This document shows positions 23,728-32,851 of a stretch of DNA of 64,000 bases, piece by piece; positions within the stretch are counted from its first letter, which is position 1, and each line of letters begins with the position of its first letter. Source of the stretch: Streptomyces sp. ASQP_92 (GTDB lineage: Bacteria; Actinomycetota; Actinomycetes; Streptomycetales; Streptomycetaceae); contig NZ_JAODUA010000024.1 of the NCBI RefSeq assembly GCF_025399895.1, positions 1 through 64,000 of the forward strand, written 5' to 3'. The notes beneath the pieces were generated by a model. It made no database searches. It had not been told where the DNA came from and was given only the letters and a program-made list of their open reading frames with translations. A program made the translations under genes and the position numbers.

Positions 23728-25089
23728 TCAGGAAACAGATGTCGGCTTCTCCGGCGCGAGCGAGTTCCCCGCCGGGATGCGGCCGCAGTCGGAGGGCGCG
23801 GTCTTGCCCGCGAAGCGGTCGTTGAGCCAGCTCAGCGCCGCGGGAGCCCAGGGCACGATGGCCCCGACATGGCTGAGCAGCGCGTACTGCTGGTACTTGA
23901 TCGACGTGTTGCCGGTGGCGCAGTACTGCCTGGCCAGTGAGCGCACATCGCCCGCGACCATGACCCCGTCACCGGTCCCGATGCCCGGAAGGTTGCTGAA
24001 GGTGCCTTCCAGCACGCCGCCGTTGCCCTGGGCGATGAAGCCGGGGACGGTCGGGGTGGCCGCCGAGCCGAGGTTCAGCTTGTTGACTGCCGCGATGAAC
24101 TCGGGCACGGAGTTGGGGTCGGCGTACTCCGGCTTCGCCAACTTCTTCCAGGTCAGACCGGGATGCTGGGCCAGTGCGTTGACGATGGACCCGTTCTCGA
24201 GCTTCTTGTAGACCTCGAGCCCGTAGCTGTTCATATAGGGCTTCAGGTCGATGCCGAACGAGCGCGAGGTGCCGATGAGCGCCATGGGGATGACACCGGC
24301 CCACACGACGCTGCCGTCGACGTACTTGAGGTTGTGTGCCGGGTCGACCAGCAGCCCTCCCTCGGTGAAGCCCACCAGGTTCCGGTTGACGTCCGGGGCG
24401 TAGCTCGGCGCGAGGGTCGCCGCCCACTGGGTCGCGATCGCGCCGCCTGAGTAACCGATGAGGCCGAAGCGGGTGTTGGCGCTCATGCCGGTCTCCGGGG
24501 ATCGGCCGACGGCCCGGATGGAGTCCAGCGTGGTGGTGCCGTACTCGGGGCCGGCCGCGAAGTCGGCGCTCTGCCCCTCGGTGTCCGGGACGACGACGTC
24601 GTAGCCCTGGAGCAGGAACGGCACCAGGACGAGCGACTCGGCGGTGGGGAGGAGGCCGCCGAGGCTGACGTTGCCCGCGATCGCTCTGGACGGACCGTCC
24701 GCGGGATTGAGGGAGTCGTACGCGGACTGGTACGACACCGCCTTGCTGCCGTCGCCGCCCGGGCTGCGCACCACCGACGTCACACCGACGGACGGGCGGC
24801 CCTGGGCATCGGTGGTGCGGAAGAGCAGTTGGACCGCCTTGACCGGCGTGGGGATACCGGCGAGGTGGTACGGCAGCGTTCGCGTCTTGAGTACGGTGCC
24901 GGGCGCGAACGAGGACAGCGGTTCGCTGCCGTCGTAGGCGTAGAACGAATCGTCGTGCGCGGCCTTCGTCGCCACGGACGGGGTGGGGGAGGCTGACGGC
25001 GCGGCTACGGCGGTCGCGGCCGGGGCGGCGGTGACGGCCAGGGCGGTGGCGACTGCGATTGCCAGATGCCGTACGGCGGTTGTGGGCAT
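23728..25089 (-). CDS. Secreted LIP-family lipase (453 aa)
   Basis: This is a secreted triacylglycerol lipase-like enzyme of the LIP family (Candida lipase relatives). A Sec-type signal peptide (residues 1-29, ending AAPAATAVAA) leads to an alpha/beta hydrolase core. The nucleophile is in the GYSGGAIATQW elbow near residue 215; the Asp and His follow in the C-terminal part, with the His in LLSHVGAIVPW. A disulphide pair (QYC and DC near the C-terminus) is typical. Two imperfect copies of GTTAC-N5-GGTAA lie in the 413-base gap before the start and probably control it. It is the only gene in its unit. Confidence 0.85.
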   Translation of the reverse strand: MPTTAVRHLAIAVATALAVTAAPAATAVAAPSASPTPSVATKAAHDDSFYAYDGSEPLSSFAPGTVLKTRTLPYHLAGIPTPVKAVQLLFRTTDAQGRPSVGVTSVVRSPGGDGSKAVSYQSAYDSLNPADGPSRAIAGNVSLGGLLPTAESLVLVPFLLQGYDVVVPDTEGQSADFAAGPEYGTTTLDSIRAVGRSPETGMSANTRFGLIGYSGGAIATQWAATLAPSYAPDVNRNLVGFTEGGLLVDPAHNLKYVDGSVVWAGVIPMALIGTSRSFGIDLKPYMNSYGLEVYKKLENGSIVNALAQHPGLTWKKLAKPEYADPNSVPEFIAAVNKLNLGSAATPTVPGFIAQGNGGVLEGTFSNLPGIGTGDGVMVAGDVRSLARQYCATGNTSIKYQQYALLSHVGAIVPWAPAALSWLNDRFAGKTAPSDCGRIPAGNSLAPEKPTSVS

Positions 25090-25136
25090 GGATCCCTCGG
25101 CTCGTTAGGTGAATCTCGGGGATGGGCGACGCAAGT

Positions 25137-25151
25137 GTTACTAGAGGTAAC
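25137..25151. promoter_or_regulatory. Operator 1 upstream of the lipase gene
   Basis: The inverted repeat GTTAC-TAGAG-GTAAC is perfect in its 5-bp arms. It lies 48 bases upstream of the lipase start and is the first of two similar sites that are 25 bases apart. Confidence 0.6.
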
Positions 25152-25161
25152 GGCGTTGTAA

Positions 25162-25177
25162 GTTACCAAGAGGTAAG
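25162..25177. promoter_or_regulatory. Operator 2 upstream of the lipase gene
   Basis: The inverted repeat GTTACC-AAGA-GGTAAG matches operator 1 in its core (GTTAC...GGTAA). One arm has a single mismatch. The two sites lie in tandem, in the same orientation. Confidence 0.55.
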
Positions 25178-25502
25178 TCCGTTGCCCAGTGATGCGACAA
25201 CACTTTGTGCGGTGTCGGTGCGGACCGCTCACCAGGGCTCCGAGGGTTGAGGCAACTCCCGGCGGCGGAGAGCGGGTTGCGCGGGGGAGACGGATCGGTG
25301 ACCGGGAAGCGGTAAAGGGCTCTGAGTGCGAATGCGGACAATTCGCCTAATTGCGGGCATGGTTCGCGGGTTGTTGTCTTCGGGCTTTCACTACTTCGTC
25401 CGCACTCGGTAACAGAGGCAGCCCCTGGTGTGAACGCCTCGTCCTGACGGGTGGTCGCAAGGCGACCGGAGATCGTCGAGGGACTGCGTGAAAGGGGCGG
25501 GC
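25178..25502. other. Gene-free gap upstream of the polysaccharide deacetylase gene
   Basis: About 325 bases with no supported gene. The stretch is lower in G+C than the flanks around 25315-25360 (TAATTGCGG and neighbours), as expected of a promoter region for the rightward deacetylase gene. I see no convincing hairpin. Confidence 0.4.
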
Positions 25503-26267
25503 ATGGCACGGCACGTCGGTGGGCGGGGTTGGTACGGCAAGGTGGCCGGTGCGGCGGCAGGGGTGACGCTGCTCGCCACGGGTGCCTCGGTGTGGAGCGC
25601 GCAGGCCGGTTCCGCGGACACGCCGTCGCCCAAGGAGTCCGCGACCGCCAGTGTCGTCACGCCCGTCGCGGACACCATCGCCCACGCCTCGGAGGCGGGG
25701 CCGCGCGGCATCAACATCACCATCGACGACGGCCCCGACCCCAAGTGGACCCCCCAAGTCCTCGACCTGCTGCGGCAGTACGGGGTGAAGGCCACGTTCT
25801 GCATGGTCGGAACGCAGGCGCAGGCCCACCCGGACCTGGTCAAGAAGGTGGTGGCGGCCGGGCACCGGCTGTGCGACCACACGGTGTCGCACAACACCGC
25901 CATGGACAAGGCGTCCGAGACCTACCAGTCGCAGCAGATACTCGACGCCGAACGCATGATCACCAAGGCCTCCGGGGGCGTACGACCGATGTACTACAGG
26001 GCACCCGGCGGGGCCTTCACGCCCTACAGCCGTCAGCTCGCCGCGTCCCGGGGCATGCGGCCGCTCGGCTGGAACGTGGACAGCAAGGACTTCGAGCGGC
26101 CGGGCACGGACGCCATCGTCGCCACCGTGCGGCGCGAGGTGCACGGCGGACCGACGCTCCTCTTCCACGACGCCGGCGGCGACCGCGGTCAGACCGTCGC
26201 GGCGCTGCGGCGTCTGCTGCCCTGGCTCAAGAACCAGGGCTACACGTTCGGCTTCCCGACGCGCTGA
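25503..26267 (+). CDS. Secreted polysaccharide deacetylase, NodB-like (254 aa)
   Basis: This is a CE4-type esterase removing N- or O-acetyl groups from chitin, peptidoglycan or another glycan outside the cell. The signal segment (KVAGAAAGVTLLATGASVWSAQA) is followed by the NodB homology domain. The five motifs are visible: TIDD76GPDP (D75/D76), H126-T-V-S-H130, RAPGG, a W-containing strand (GWNVDSKDF) and LLFHDAGG. All metal ligands (Asp, two His) are present, so it should be active. The ATG at 25503 follows AAAGGGG; the GTG at 25488 is an alternative. It is a single gene. Confidence 0.9.
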   Translation: MARHVGGRGWYGKVAGAAAGVTLLATGASVWSAQAGSADTPSPKESATASVVTPVADTIAHASEAGPRGINITIDDGPDPKWTPQVLDLLRQYGVKATFCMVGTQAQAHPDLVKKVVAAGHRLCDHTVSHNTAMDKASETYQSQQILDAERMITKASGGVRPMYYRAPGGAFTPYSRQLAASRGMRPLGWNVDSKDFERPGTDAIVATVRREVHGGPTLLFHDAGGDRGQTVAALRRLLPWLKNQGYTFGFPTR

Positions 26268-26424
26268 GGCCTGTGCGACCGTCGGGAGGCGGGCACACTC
26301 AGGGCTGTCCAACAGTCCGGGGGAGAGCGGAACTCCCGGTGGAGCTCCATGCGTTGACCCCACAGCAGCAGGGCGGCCCGGTCCGGGCCAGGGCCCCGAC
26401 ACTCAACAGAGAGCAGGCCGGCAC

Positions 26425-26748
26425 ATGACGTACGAGCAGCAGCTGCCCGAGCCGGACCCCGAGGCGCAGGGGCCCACGGAGGCCGAGCGGGCCGGGCGCG
26501 AGGCCGTGCGCCGACAGGCGCAAGGGATGGGACATCGCGAAGCCGTTCGCGCGTTCCGCCTCCTCGCCGACGCGCCGGACAGCCCCTCCGAGGACGAGGC
26601 GGACACCACGGACGACCGGGGGGACGGTGGTCGGCGGCTGGCCGAACTGGCCGAGTGGGAGCGCATCGTGGAGCAGTTGTCCCTGCACGCGGGCACCTAT
26701 GACGTCGAGACGGACCCTTATGTCCAGGGGGAGCGCGCGGCGCACTGA
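26425..26748 (+). CDS. Hypothetical acidic protein (107 aa)
   Basis: No family is recognised. The protein is highly acidic and Arg-rich in alternating blocks, with predicted helices (EAERAGREAVRRQAQGMGHREAVRAFRLLADAP) and a C-terminal helix ending EWERIVEQLSLHAG. No Cys, membrane helix or signal peptide is present. Its start ATG at 26425 and codon use support it as real. It could be a small DNA- or protein-binding factor. Confidence 0.55.
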   Translation: MTYEQQLPEPDPEAQGPTEAERAGREAVRRQAQGMGHREAVRAFRLLADAPDSPSEDEADTTDDRGDGGRRLAELAEWERIVEQLSLHAGTYDVETDPYVQGERAAH

Positions 26749-26799
26749 CGGGTCACCGAGCGGCCGCCACCCTGCACGGCGGTGTCGCGGGGGAACAGG

Positions 26800-29577
26800 T
26801 CAGGTGTCGGTGGACGGCGGCAGGGCGGCGGTGAGTTGGGTGCGGTTGCGGACGCCCAGTTTGCGGTAGATGCGGCTGAGGGGCGACTCCACCGTCTTGC
26901 GGGAGACGAACATCTGCTGGGCGGCTTCCTGGTTGGTGCATCCGGAACAGATCAGCCCCGCGAGACGGAGTTCATGGGCCGTCAGACTCGTGCCCGGTGT
27001 CCGCGGCGCGCGGCCGTCCGGGCCCGGCGGCAGGCCCGTGAGCCGGTTCAGATGCTCGTCGGCCAAGGCGATCCAGGGGTGGGCGTCGGCCGTCTCGAAG
27101 ATCGTCCGCGCCTGCTCCCAGGCGGTGCGGGCGGCGGCGGAGCGGCGTCGGCGTCGTTCCACACGGCCGCGTACGAGCAACGTGCGTCCCTCTTCGACGG
27201 GCGTGCCGAGCGCCGCGAAGGCGCGCGCGGTGTCGTCGAGGAGTTCGACGGCGCCCTCGCTGTCCCCCTCCTGGTACAGGCACAGGGCCCGCGAACGGGT
27301 CAGGGCGGCCCGCAGCACGGCGTGGGCGGCGTGTGGTTGGACCGTGTGCTGCATGCGATCGAGCAGGGCGTGCGCGCGCAAGATCTGTCCCGACCCGGCG
27401 AAGGCTTCGACGGCGTCGGCCTGCCAGCGCAGGATGGCCGGGTCGTCGGCGCCCGACCGTTCCTCCAACTCGGCCACCTCGGCGAGCGCCGCGGCCGCCC
27501 GGTCGACGTGCCCGCCGTGCAGGTGGACGGCCCCCATGATCCACAGGCTGCGCGTGGTGTGCAGCGCGTCGTGCTCCGCGCGGGAGGCGTGCAGGGCCCG
27601 GGTCGCGTACGCCAGCGCCTGCTCGAAAGAGCCTCCGTGACTGTGGACCAGGGCGGCCGTGTACCAAGCGGGGCCCGGCGAGAGATCGGCGGTGGCGGTG
27701 ATGGACAGGGCGCTGTCCGCCCAGCGCAGGGCGCGTGAACACGCCCCGAGCGCGTTGTCCACCTCGGCCAGGCTTCGCCACACCTCCGCGAGGTCCTCCG
27801 CGCCCCCGCTGCCCAGAGCCACCGGCAGCAGGTCCACCAGGGCGGCCCGTGCCTCGGCGAACCTGCCGTCGAACACGGCATGGCGGGCGGCCAGGTACTC
27901 GGGGCTGTTGCGGATCCCCATGCGTGGTGGCGCGACGGCCAGCGCGAGGGCCGCGGCCAGGGTGACGGGGGCCGACTCCAGGCGTCCGAGCACCCGTTCC
28001 ATGCGGGCCGCCATCGTCAGGGCGGCGGCCTCCAGAACCACATCCGCCCCGGTGCGCGCCAGTACGGCGGCCGTGCTCGCATGCCGCAGGGCGCGTGCCG
28101 AGTCGCCCGTTGCGACATTGGCCCGGACGGCGGCCCGCAGTTCGATGGCGGCCAGCAGAGCGGGGTCCTGGCCCGCCGCCTTGCGGGCCGCCGTGAAGAG
28201 AGGCTCCGCCCCCGTCAGATCCTGACCGCATGCGTCGATGACCGCCAGCAGGGCGTTGACCTGCTGAAAAGGCGTACCGCGAGCCTCGGCGATGTCCCGC
28301 GCGGCCCGGCTCGCCAGGTCGCAGGCGCCGGCCACCGCCGCGTCGTGCGCGGCCTCGGTGAGCCGCTCCAGCCGCACCTCGCCCCGGTCGGCCGGCGTGA
28401 GCCGGGCGGCGAACAGCATGAGTTCGGCGGCGAGTCCGCTCTCGCCCGCCGTGCGCGCCGCGAGGGCCGCGGCCGCGGTGTCCCGCGCCGTGGCCGGGTC
28501 CGTGCCGTCCTGGGCCAGGGCGCGGTGCCAGGCCGCGCGGATCGGATCGCGGACGACTCCCGCGAGGGCGTGATGAGTACGACGACGTGTGCGGCCGTCC
28601 ATGGTGAGAGGAGCGGCGCGGGCCAGGGCCCCGGCCGCGAACCGTACGCACGGATCCGTCACATTCCCTTGCTCCAGAGGCTGTTGAGGGACCATGAGCC
28701 CGGCCCGCAGTGCGTACCGCACATGGTCGTCGGCGTCCGGGCAGCCCGCCCGCCGCAGCAGATCGGCATCCGGGCGGGCGGTCAGGGCCGCCGTGCGCAG
28801 TGTGGTGAGAACCTCGGCGGGGACCGTGTCCAGCCAGGCGGCGGCCAGGTCCTCGGCCCGATGTAGCCGCACCGGAGGGAGACGGCCGGCCAGGGCGCCC
28901 GGACCCGCAGGGGTGTCCATCAGATCGTCGCAACAGGCGGCCAGCAGAGCACGGTGCCCGCCGCTGTACCGGTGCAGGGCCGTGGCCCAGCGAGTCGGCA
29001 GGCCCAGAGCGTCGAGAATCGCCGCGGTCTCGTCGAGGCCGGCGGCCTCCACGGGCAGCAGGGGCGGATAGCCGCCCATCAGCCGCGCGGCCCGGTCCGG
29101 GCGCCGCACAGAGCGCTCGGACACCAGCATCGAGAGCCCATCGGACGGCAGCGCCCGTGCGCAGTACCCCAGCACATCGGCGGTGACCGGGTCGAGCCAT
29201 TGCACGTCCTCCACGATCAGCAGCGCCCCGCGCTGGTCCCCCAGGGCCCGCGCCGCCGCCGTACGCAGCCCCAGGCGTGCGGCCGGGTCCTCCGGCGGCA
29301 CGGGGCCGGTGAGGAGCGCCCCGTCCCAGAGCTGGGCCAGTCCCGAGCAGGGCAGATCCTGATCCCCTTCCCGGGCGTGGACGCGTAGCGCGGGACCGCC
29401 GGCCCCGGCCGCCACCTCGTCCACCAGGGTCGACTTGCCCGAGCCCCATGGGCCGTGGACGGCAAGCCGCCCGTGCCGTGCCAGCAGCGCGGACGCCGAG
29501 ACGACGAGGGAGCCCCACCCGCCGGGGCCCCCGCTTCCGCCGATGTCGTCGCGCGCTTGTCCGTCCACCTCCCGCAC
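26800..29577 (-). CDS. Large ATP-binding LuxR family regulator (925 aa)
   Basis: This is a LAL-type regulator: an N-terminal AAA-like ATPase with Walker A HGPWGSGKSTLVDEV and a B-type segment LLIVEDVQWLDPV, a long alpha-helical (TPR-like) middle, and a C-terminal LuxR helix-turn-helix (ELRLAGLICSGCTNQEAAQQMFVSRKTVESPLSRIYRKLGVRNRTQL). In most relatives the position before Leu in 'VE.HLSRIYRKL' is His; here it is Pro. It probably activates a pathway on binding a ligand. The GTG at 29577 follows GAGG; an ATG at 29655 would add 26 residues. The typical N-terminal 'GR.aEl' motif is not seen. It lies convergent with the small gene at 26425. Confidence 0.88.
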   Translation of the reverse strand: MREVDGQARDDIGGSGGPGGWGSLVVSASALLARHGRLAVHGPWGSGKSTLVDEVAAGAGGPALRVHAREGDQDLPCSGLAQLWDGALLTGPVPPEDPAARLGLRTAAARALGDQRGALLIVEDVQWLDPVTADVLGYCARALPSDGLSMLVSERSVRRPDRAARLMGGYPPLLPVEAAGLDETAAILDALGLPTRWATALHRYSGGHRALLAACCDDLMDTPAGPGALAGRLPPVRLHRAEDLAAAWLDTVPAEVLTTLRTAALTARPDADLLRRAGCPDADDHVRYALRAGLMVPQQPLEQGNVTDPCVRFAAGALARAAPLTMDGRTRRRTHHALAGVVRDPIRAAWHRALAQDGTDPATARDTAAAALAARTAGESGLAAELMLFAARLTPADRGEVRLERLTEAAHDAAVAGACDLASRAARDIAEARGTPFQQVNALLAVIDACGQDLTGAEPLFTAARKAAGQDPALLAAIELRAAVRANVATGDSARALRHASTAAVLARTGADVVLEAAALTMAARMERVLGRLESAPVTLAAALALAVAPPRMGIRNSPEYLAARHAVFDGRFAEARAALVDLLPVALGSGGAEDLAEVWRSLAEVDNALGACSRALRWADSALSITATADLSPGPAWYTAALVHSHGGSFEQALAYATRALHASRAEHDALHTTRSLWIMGAVHLHGGHVDRAAAALAEVAELEERSGADDPAILRWQADAVEAFAGSGQILRAHALLDRMQHTVQPHAAHAVLRAALTRSRALCLYQEGDSEGAVELLDDTARAFAALGTPVEEGRTLLVRGRVERRRRRSAAARTAWEQARTIFETADAHPWIALADEHLNRLTGLPPGPDGRAPRTPGTSLTAHELRLAGLICSGCTNQEAAQQMFVSRKTVESPLSRIYRKLGVRNRTQLTAALPPSTDT

Positions 29578-29918
29578 GCTAGGCCTCACTTCGCGCGTGG
29601 CCAAGGGTGCGGCTGCGTTCAGTGCGGGTGCAAGGGAGTTCCCTGATGCCCACAACTTCCCTCATCGCAGGCCGAGTTGCGCCGAATGTCCCGGAGTTCC
29701 CCGTCGGGTGGGCGGTGCTCGACTCCGACGGCGCGCCCCGCGCCCCGCAGTTCCGTCCGCCCCTGCGTCAAGGGAGCTGCCGGATGGCCAAGTACCCCCG
29801 GAAGCAGCGAGGTTGAGCCCACCTCAGTGGCCGGCGCTCGTACTTCCACGGCGCGAATCCCCGGGCTCATCCGCGCCCGCTCCGGCCTCCACCAGCACCG
29901 AAGGAGTGTGCTCCCCCC

Positions 29919-31658
29919 ATGCGTCCTGCGAGAAATCCGCGCTTCATGACGACGGCCCTGGCCGTGCTCACCTTCGCCGGCCTGGCGGCGCTGCCCGCCC
30001 GGGCCGCCTCACCCGTCCCCGCTCCCGGCCCGTCGGTTCCGGCGGACGTGCGGGCGGCCATGGCCCGCGACCTGGGCCTGACCCCCGAGGGGGTCCGCCT
30101 TCGCACGGCCGCCGAGCACGGGGCGAACCAAGCCGCCACCACCCTGCGCGCGAGCCTCGGCGACCGGCTCGCCGGGCTGTGGTTCGACGCGGCGGACGGC
30201 CGCCTGCACGCCGACGTGACCGCCGTCGACGACATCGCTGCTGTCGAACGCGCCGGCGCCGTCCCCCGCCTCGCCCGCCACTCGACGGCCCAACTCGACG
30301 ACACCACCCGCCTGATCGGCACGTGGGCCGCCCATACCGCCGGGCTGTCGTCCTGGGGACCCGACCTCCGTACCAACCGGGTCGAGGTCGTCCTGGATCC
30401 CGATCGGTCCGACGCCACGACAGCCGCTCTGCGCGGTCGACTGGCCGGGCTCGGCGATCTGGTGAAGATCACCGAATCGCGGGATGTGCCGCGCCAGCAG
30501 GGTGGGGCCGTGGTGGGCGGCGAGAAGTGGGTGCCGGGTACGGAGAGCCCGTGCTCCATAGGCTTCCCCGTCACCCGTTCCGGCGGGGCGAAGGCGTTCC
30601 TCACCGCCGGACACTGCACCAACGACGTCGACCAGCCGGCGTACGGCAAGGACGGCAGCCGCATCGGCACCTCCAACAGGAACGGCAGCGGCAGCGTCGA
30701 CTCCGGTGACGGCGACTTCGGCCTGGTCGACGTGGACCAGGCCGGATGGGACCTGTCGTCGAAGGTGTCCGGCTGGGGCAAGGGCGATGTGACCCTGACG
30801 GGGTCCGAGGACGCCCTCGTCGGCACCGCCGTCTGCCACTCCGGGCAGACCACCGGCTTCCAGTGCGGTGAGGTGACGAAGGTCGACCAGACCGTCGACT
30901 ACGGCAACGTCGTCATCAACGGGCTGTCCTACACCAGCGCCTGCTCCGCCGGTGGCGACTCGGGCGGAAGCTATGTCACGGCGACCGGAGGCAAGGCGGT
31001 CGGCCTGCACTCCGGTGGCGGGAGCGCCACCTGCTCCAGTGGCAGCGGTGAGAAGTTCACCATCTTCCAGCCCGTGAACGAGGCCCTGGCCACGTTCGGT
31101 GTCACGCTGTCCACCGCGTCGCCGCAACCCGGTGAGGTCACCGTCACCGCCGTCTCCGCCAGGACGAACCCCTCGGGCAGCCCGGTCGAGTTGAAGAACA
31201 GCGCCGCGGGCGGCACCGCCCCGTACAGCTGGAGCGCGACGGGCCTGCCCCCGGGGCTGGCCATCGCCCCGGCCACGGGCACCGTCTCGGGCACCCCGTC
31301 GGCCGCGGGCGCCTACACCGTCACCATCACCGCGGCCGACAGCGCGGGCAGGACGGGGTCGACCACCTTCAGCTGGACCATCACGGCTCCCGGGACCGGC
31401 AGCCCCACCCTGACCAATCCGGGAAGCCAGAACGTCTACGTGGGCCGTCCGGTCAGCCTCGCCCTGCACGCCTCGGGCGGGACCGGACCGTACACCTTCA
31501 CCGCCACCAACCTTCCGGCCGGACTGAGCGTCGGCGCCGCCAGCGGAGTCATCTCGGGCACGCCCACCACCTGGGGATCGCGTACGGCGACGCTGACCGT
31601 CACCGACGCGGCCGGGAAGAAGGCCTCCGTCACCGTCTCCTTCACCGTGTGGTTCTGA
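29919..31658 (+). CDS. Secreted S1 serine protease with two C-terminal Ig-like domains (579 aa)
   Basis: A signal peptide (ending LPARA) leads to a prodomain of about 150 residues typical of Streptomyces S1E proteases. The mature chymotrypsin-like domain has the triad His in FLTAGHC, Asp in GDGDFGLVDVD and Ser in SAGGDSGGSYV. The C-terminal 200 residues are two Ig-like repeats of the putative Ig type (TAPYSWSATGLPPGLAIAP and TGPYTFTATNLPAGLSVGA), probably binding the cell wall or a polysaccharide. The ATG at 29919 has GAAGGAG upstream. Alpha-lytic-type enzymes mature by prodomain cleavage. The gene is monocistronic and ends at a strong hairpin. Confidence 0.9.
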   Translation: MRPARNPRFMTTALAVLTFAGLAALPARAASPVPAPGPSVPADVRAAMARDLGLTPEGVRLRTAAEHGANQAATTLRASLGDRLAGLWFDAADGRLHADVTAVDDIAAVERAGAVPRLARHSTAQLDDTTRLIGTWAAHTAGLSSWGPDLRTNRVEVVLDPDRSDATTAALRGRLAGLGDLVKITESRDVPRQQGGAVVGGEKWVPGTESPCSIGFPVTRSGGAKAFLTAGHCTNDVDQPAYGKDGSRIGTSNRNGSGSVDSGDGDFGLVDVDQAGWDLSSKVSGWGKGDVTLTGSEDALVGTAVCHSGQTTGFQCGEVTKVDQTVDYGNVVINGLSYTSACSAGGDSGGSYVTATGGKAVGLHSGGGSATCSSGSGEKFTIFQPVNEALATFGVTLSTASPQPGEVTVTAVSARTNPSGSPVELKNSAAGGTAPYSWSATGLPPGLAIAPATGTVSGTPSAAGAYTVTITAADSAGRTGSTTFSWTITAPGTGSPTLTNPGSQNVYVGRPVSLALHASGGTGPYTFTATNLPAGLSVGAASGVISGTPTTWGSRTATLTVTDAAGKKASVTVSFTVWF

Positions 31659-31687
31659 GCCCGGACGACTGTTGCGTGTCCCAAGTC

Positions 31688-31722
31688 GGCGCAGGGGACG
31701 GGAGGTTGACGTCCTCTGCGCC
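31688..31722. terminator. Terminator between the protease and NIPSNAP genes
   Basis: The arms GGCGCAGGGGA (31688-31698) and TCCTCTGCGCC (31712-31722) form an 11-bp stem with one G-T pair. It lies between convergent genes ending at 31658 and 31783. Confidence 0.7.
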
Positions 31723-31782
31723 TTCCGACCGCCGGCTCCGGGGGGCACCACGAGCGGCCCGGCCGCCGGTCCCGCGACGCCC

Positions 31783-32331
31783 TCAGCCGGTCACGGGGCC
31801 CAGGCGCAGCTCCTGGGTGGGCCAGGGCGGCGGCTCGGCCGGACCGAACCAGACCCGGACGTCGAGCCCCGCGCGCACCGGCAGCAGGGGGTAGTCGTTC
31901 TCGGCGTGCTCGGTCCGGTGCAGCGCATGCTCCGGGCCGAGGTGTCGACCGGCGTACGCGGCGAAGGCGGCGGCGTCGGACGGCCGGCAGATGGTGGCCC
32001 TCACCTCAGGGGTCCCGGGTGCCGGTGTGAAGCCCGGGCCGCGCAGCAGCAGGACGTCGTCGCTGTCGATCATGGTGGCGTTGGCGGCCTCGCGGTGCTC
32101 GCGCCAGACCGGGCCGGAGTAGAACGCCTCCAGCGAACGCCGGCGCCCCCGCATGTCGGGGAAGGAGCGGAGCCAGACGAACCGGTCGGGGTCGTCGAGG
32201 TCGCGGAAGCGGCCACCGACGCGGATGCCGACCGCCCGCTGCCCGGTCACGAACTCGCGCTCGAAAAGCTCGATCAGCGCCTCCCGGGCGCCGGGCCGCA
32301 GGGTGTACTGGCGCAGTTCGACGATGCTCAT
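31783..32331 (-). CDS. NIPSNAP family protein (182 aa)
   Basis: This is a dimeric alpha-beta barrel protein of the NIPSNAP family. It begins MSIVELRQYTLRPGAREALIELFE, the family signature, with GGRFRDLDDPDRFVWLRSFPDM in the middle. Some relatives act as monooxygenases or scaffold proteins; this one has no catalytic motif. The start ATG overlaps the stop of the upstream gene by four bases (ATGA at 32328), so the two are co-translated. The WYL regulator divergent at 32852 probably controls the pair. Confidence 0.9.
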   Translation of the reverse strand: MSIVELRQYTLRPGAREALIELFEREFVTGQRAVGIRVGGRFRDLDDPDRFVWLRSFPDMRGRRRSLEAFYSGPVWREHREAANATMIDSDDVLLLRGPGFTPAPGTPEVRATICRPSDAAAFAAYAGRHLGPEHALHRTEHAENDYPLLPVRAGLDVRVWFGPAEPPPWPTQELRLGPVTG

Positions 32332-32795
32332 GCGCCGGGCCGCCCGGTACGCGCGAAGTCCATGATCCAGTTGAGTTCCCAGGTGCGGCCGCCGTCGGCG
32401 GAGAACTCCTGCTCCCAGCGGGCCGCGTCCGGCCCGAGGCGATACCAGACGAAGTGCACCTGGACCGGGCGGCCGCCGTAGGTGTCCTCGCCGTGGAAAT
32501 CGCTGCGGTCACCCGTGAAATCGCCGACCACCGGGGGATCGAGCCGGCCGGTCCTGCTGTCCGCCCAGTGGATCGACCAGCGCTCACTGGCACGGTCGAA
32601 CAACCGCAGCGTGACGCCCTGGCGGCCCAGGGTCGGAAAAGTGATCTCGTCGATGTTGCCGGCGCCCCCGAACAGCGGCCGGACCACCGCGTGCCCGGGG
32701 AACTCCACCCAGGTTCCGGGGCCCGGGTCGAGTGGTGCGGCGAGTCGGCGATTGGCCACGTCCCAGGACCCGTGCAGAAAGTCGAAAGCGTTCAT
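32328..32795 (-). CDS. Conserved hypothetical beta-rich protein (155 aa)
   Basis: The protein is rich in strands and aromatic residues and begins MNAFDFLHGSWDVANRRL, the 'G-W-x-V' start of lipocalin-like proteins (DUF1579 and relatives). The body (RLFDRASERWSIHWADSRTGRLDPPVVGDF) also fits a small beta-barrel. No signal peptide is present. Its stop overlaps the NIPSNAP start by four bases. It is the first gene of a two-gene operon facing the WYL regulator. Function unknown. Confidence 0.82.
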   Translation of the reverse strand: MNAFDFLHGSWDVANRRLAAPLDPGPGTWVEFPGHAVVRPLFGGAGNIDEITFPTLGRQGVTLRLFDRASERWSIHWADSRTGRLDPPVVGDFTGDRSDFHGEDTYGGRPVQVHFVWYRLGPDAARWEQEFSADGGRTWELNWIMDFARTGRPGA

Positions 32796-32819
32796 GCGGC
32801 GCAGGTTAGGGGGCCTTCC

Positions 32820-32836
32820 CTGACATCCGCTGTCAG
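32820..32836. promoter_or_regulatory. Operator of the WYL regulator
   Basis: The inverted repeat CTGACA-TCCGC-TGTCAG has perfect 6-bp arms and lies in the 56-base gap between the divergent genes. A third half-site CTGACC follows 6 bases later, close to the regulator start. Confidence 0.65.
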
Positions 32837-32851
32837 TGAATACTGACCGGC

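Noticed and set aside
26972..29518. 848-codon ORF antiparallel in another frame to the LAL regulator
   Set aside because: It is Arg/Gly/Pro-rich low complexity with no domain, a common shadow in G+C-rich DNA. The 26800-29577 frame carries the Walker and HTH motifs.
29646..29816. Small rightward ORF of 56 codons with an AAGGGAG site
   Set aside because: The site is plausible, but codon third positions are not strongly G/C in its first third and the peptide (MPTTSLIAGRVAPNV...) matches no family. The overlap with the LAL gene start argues for chance.
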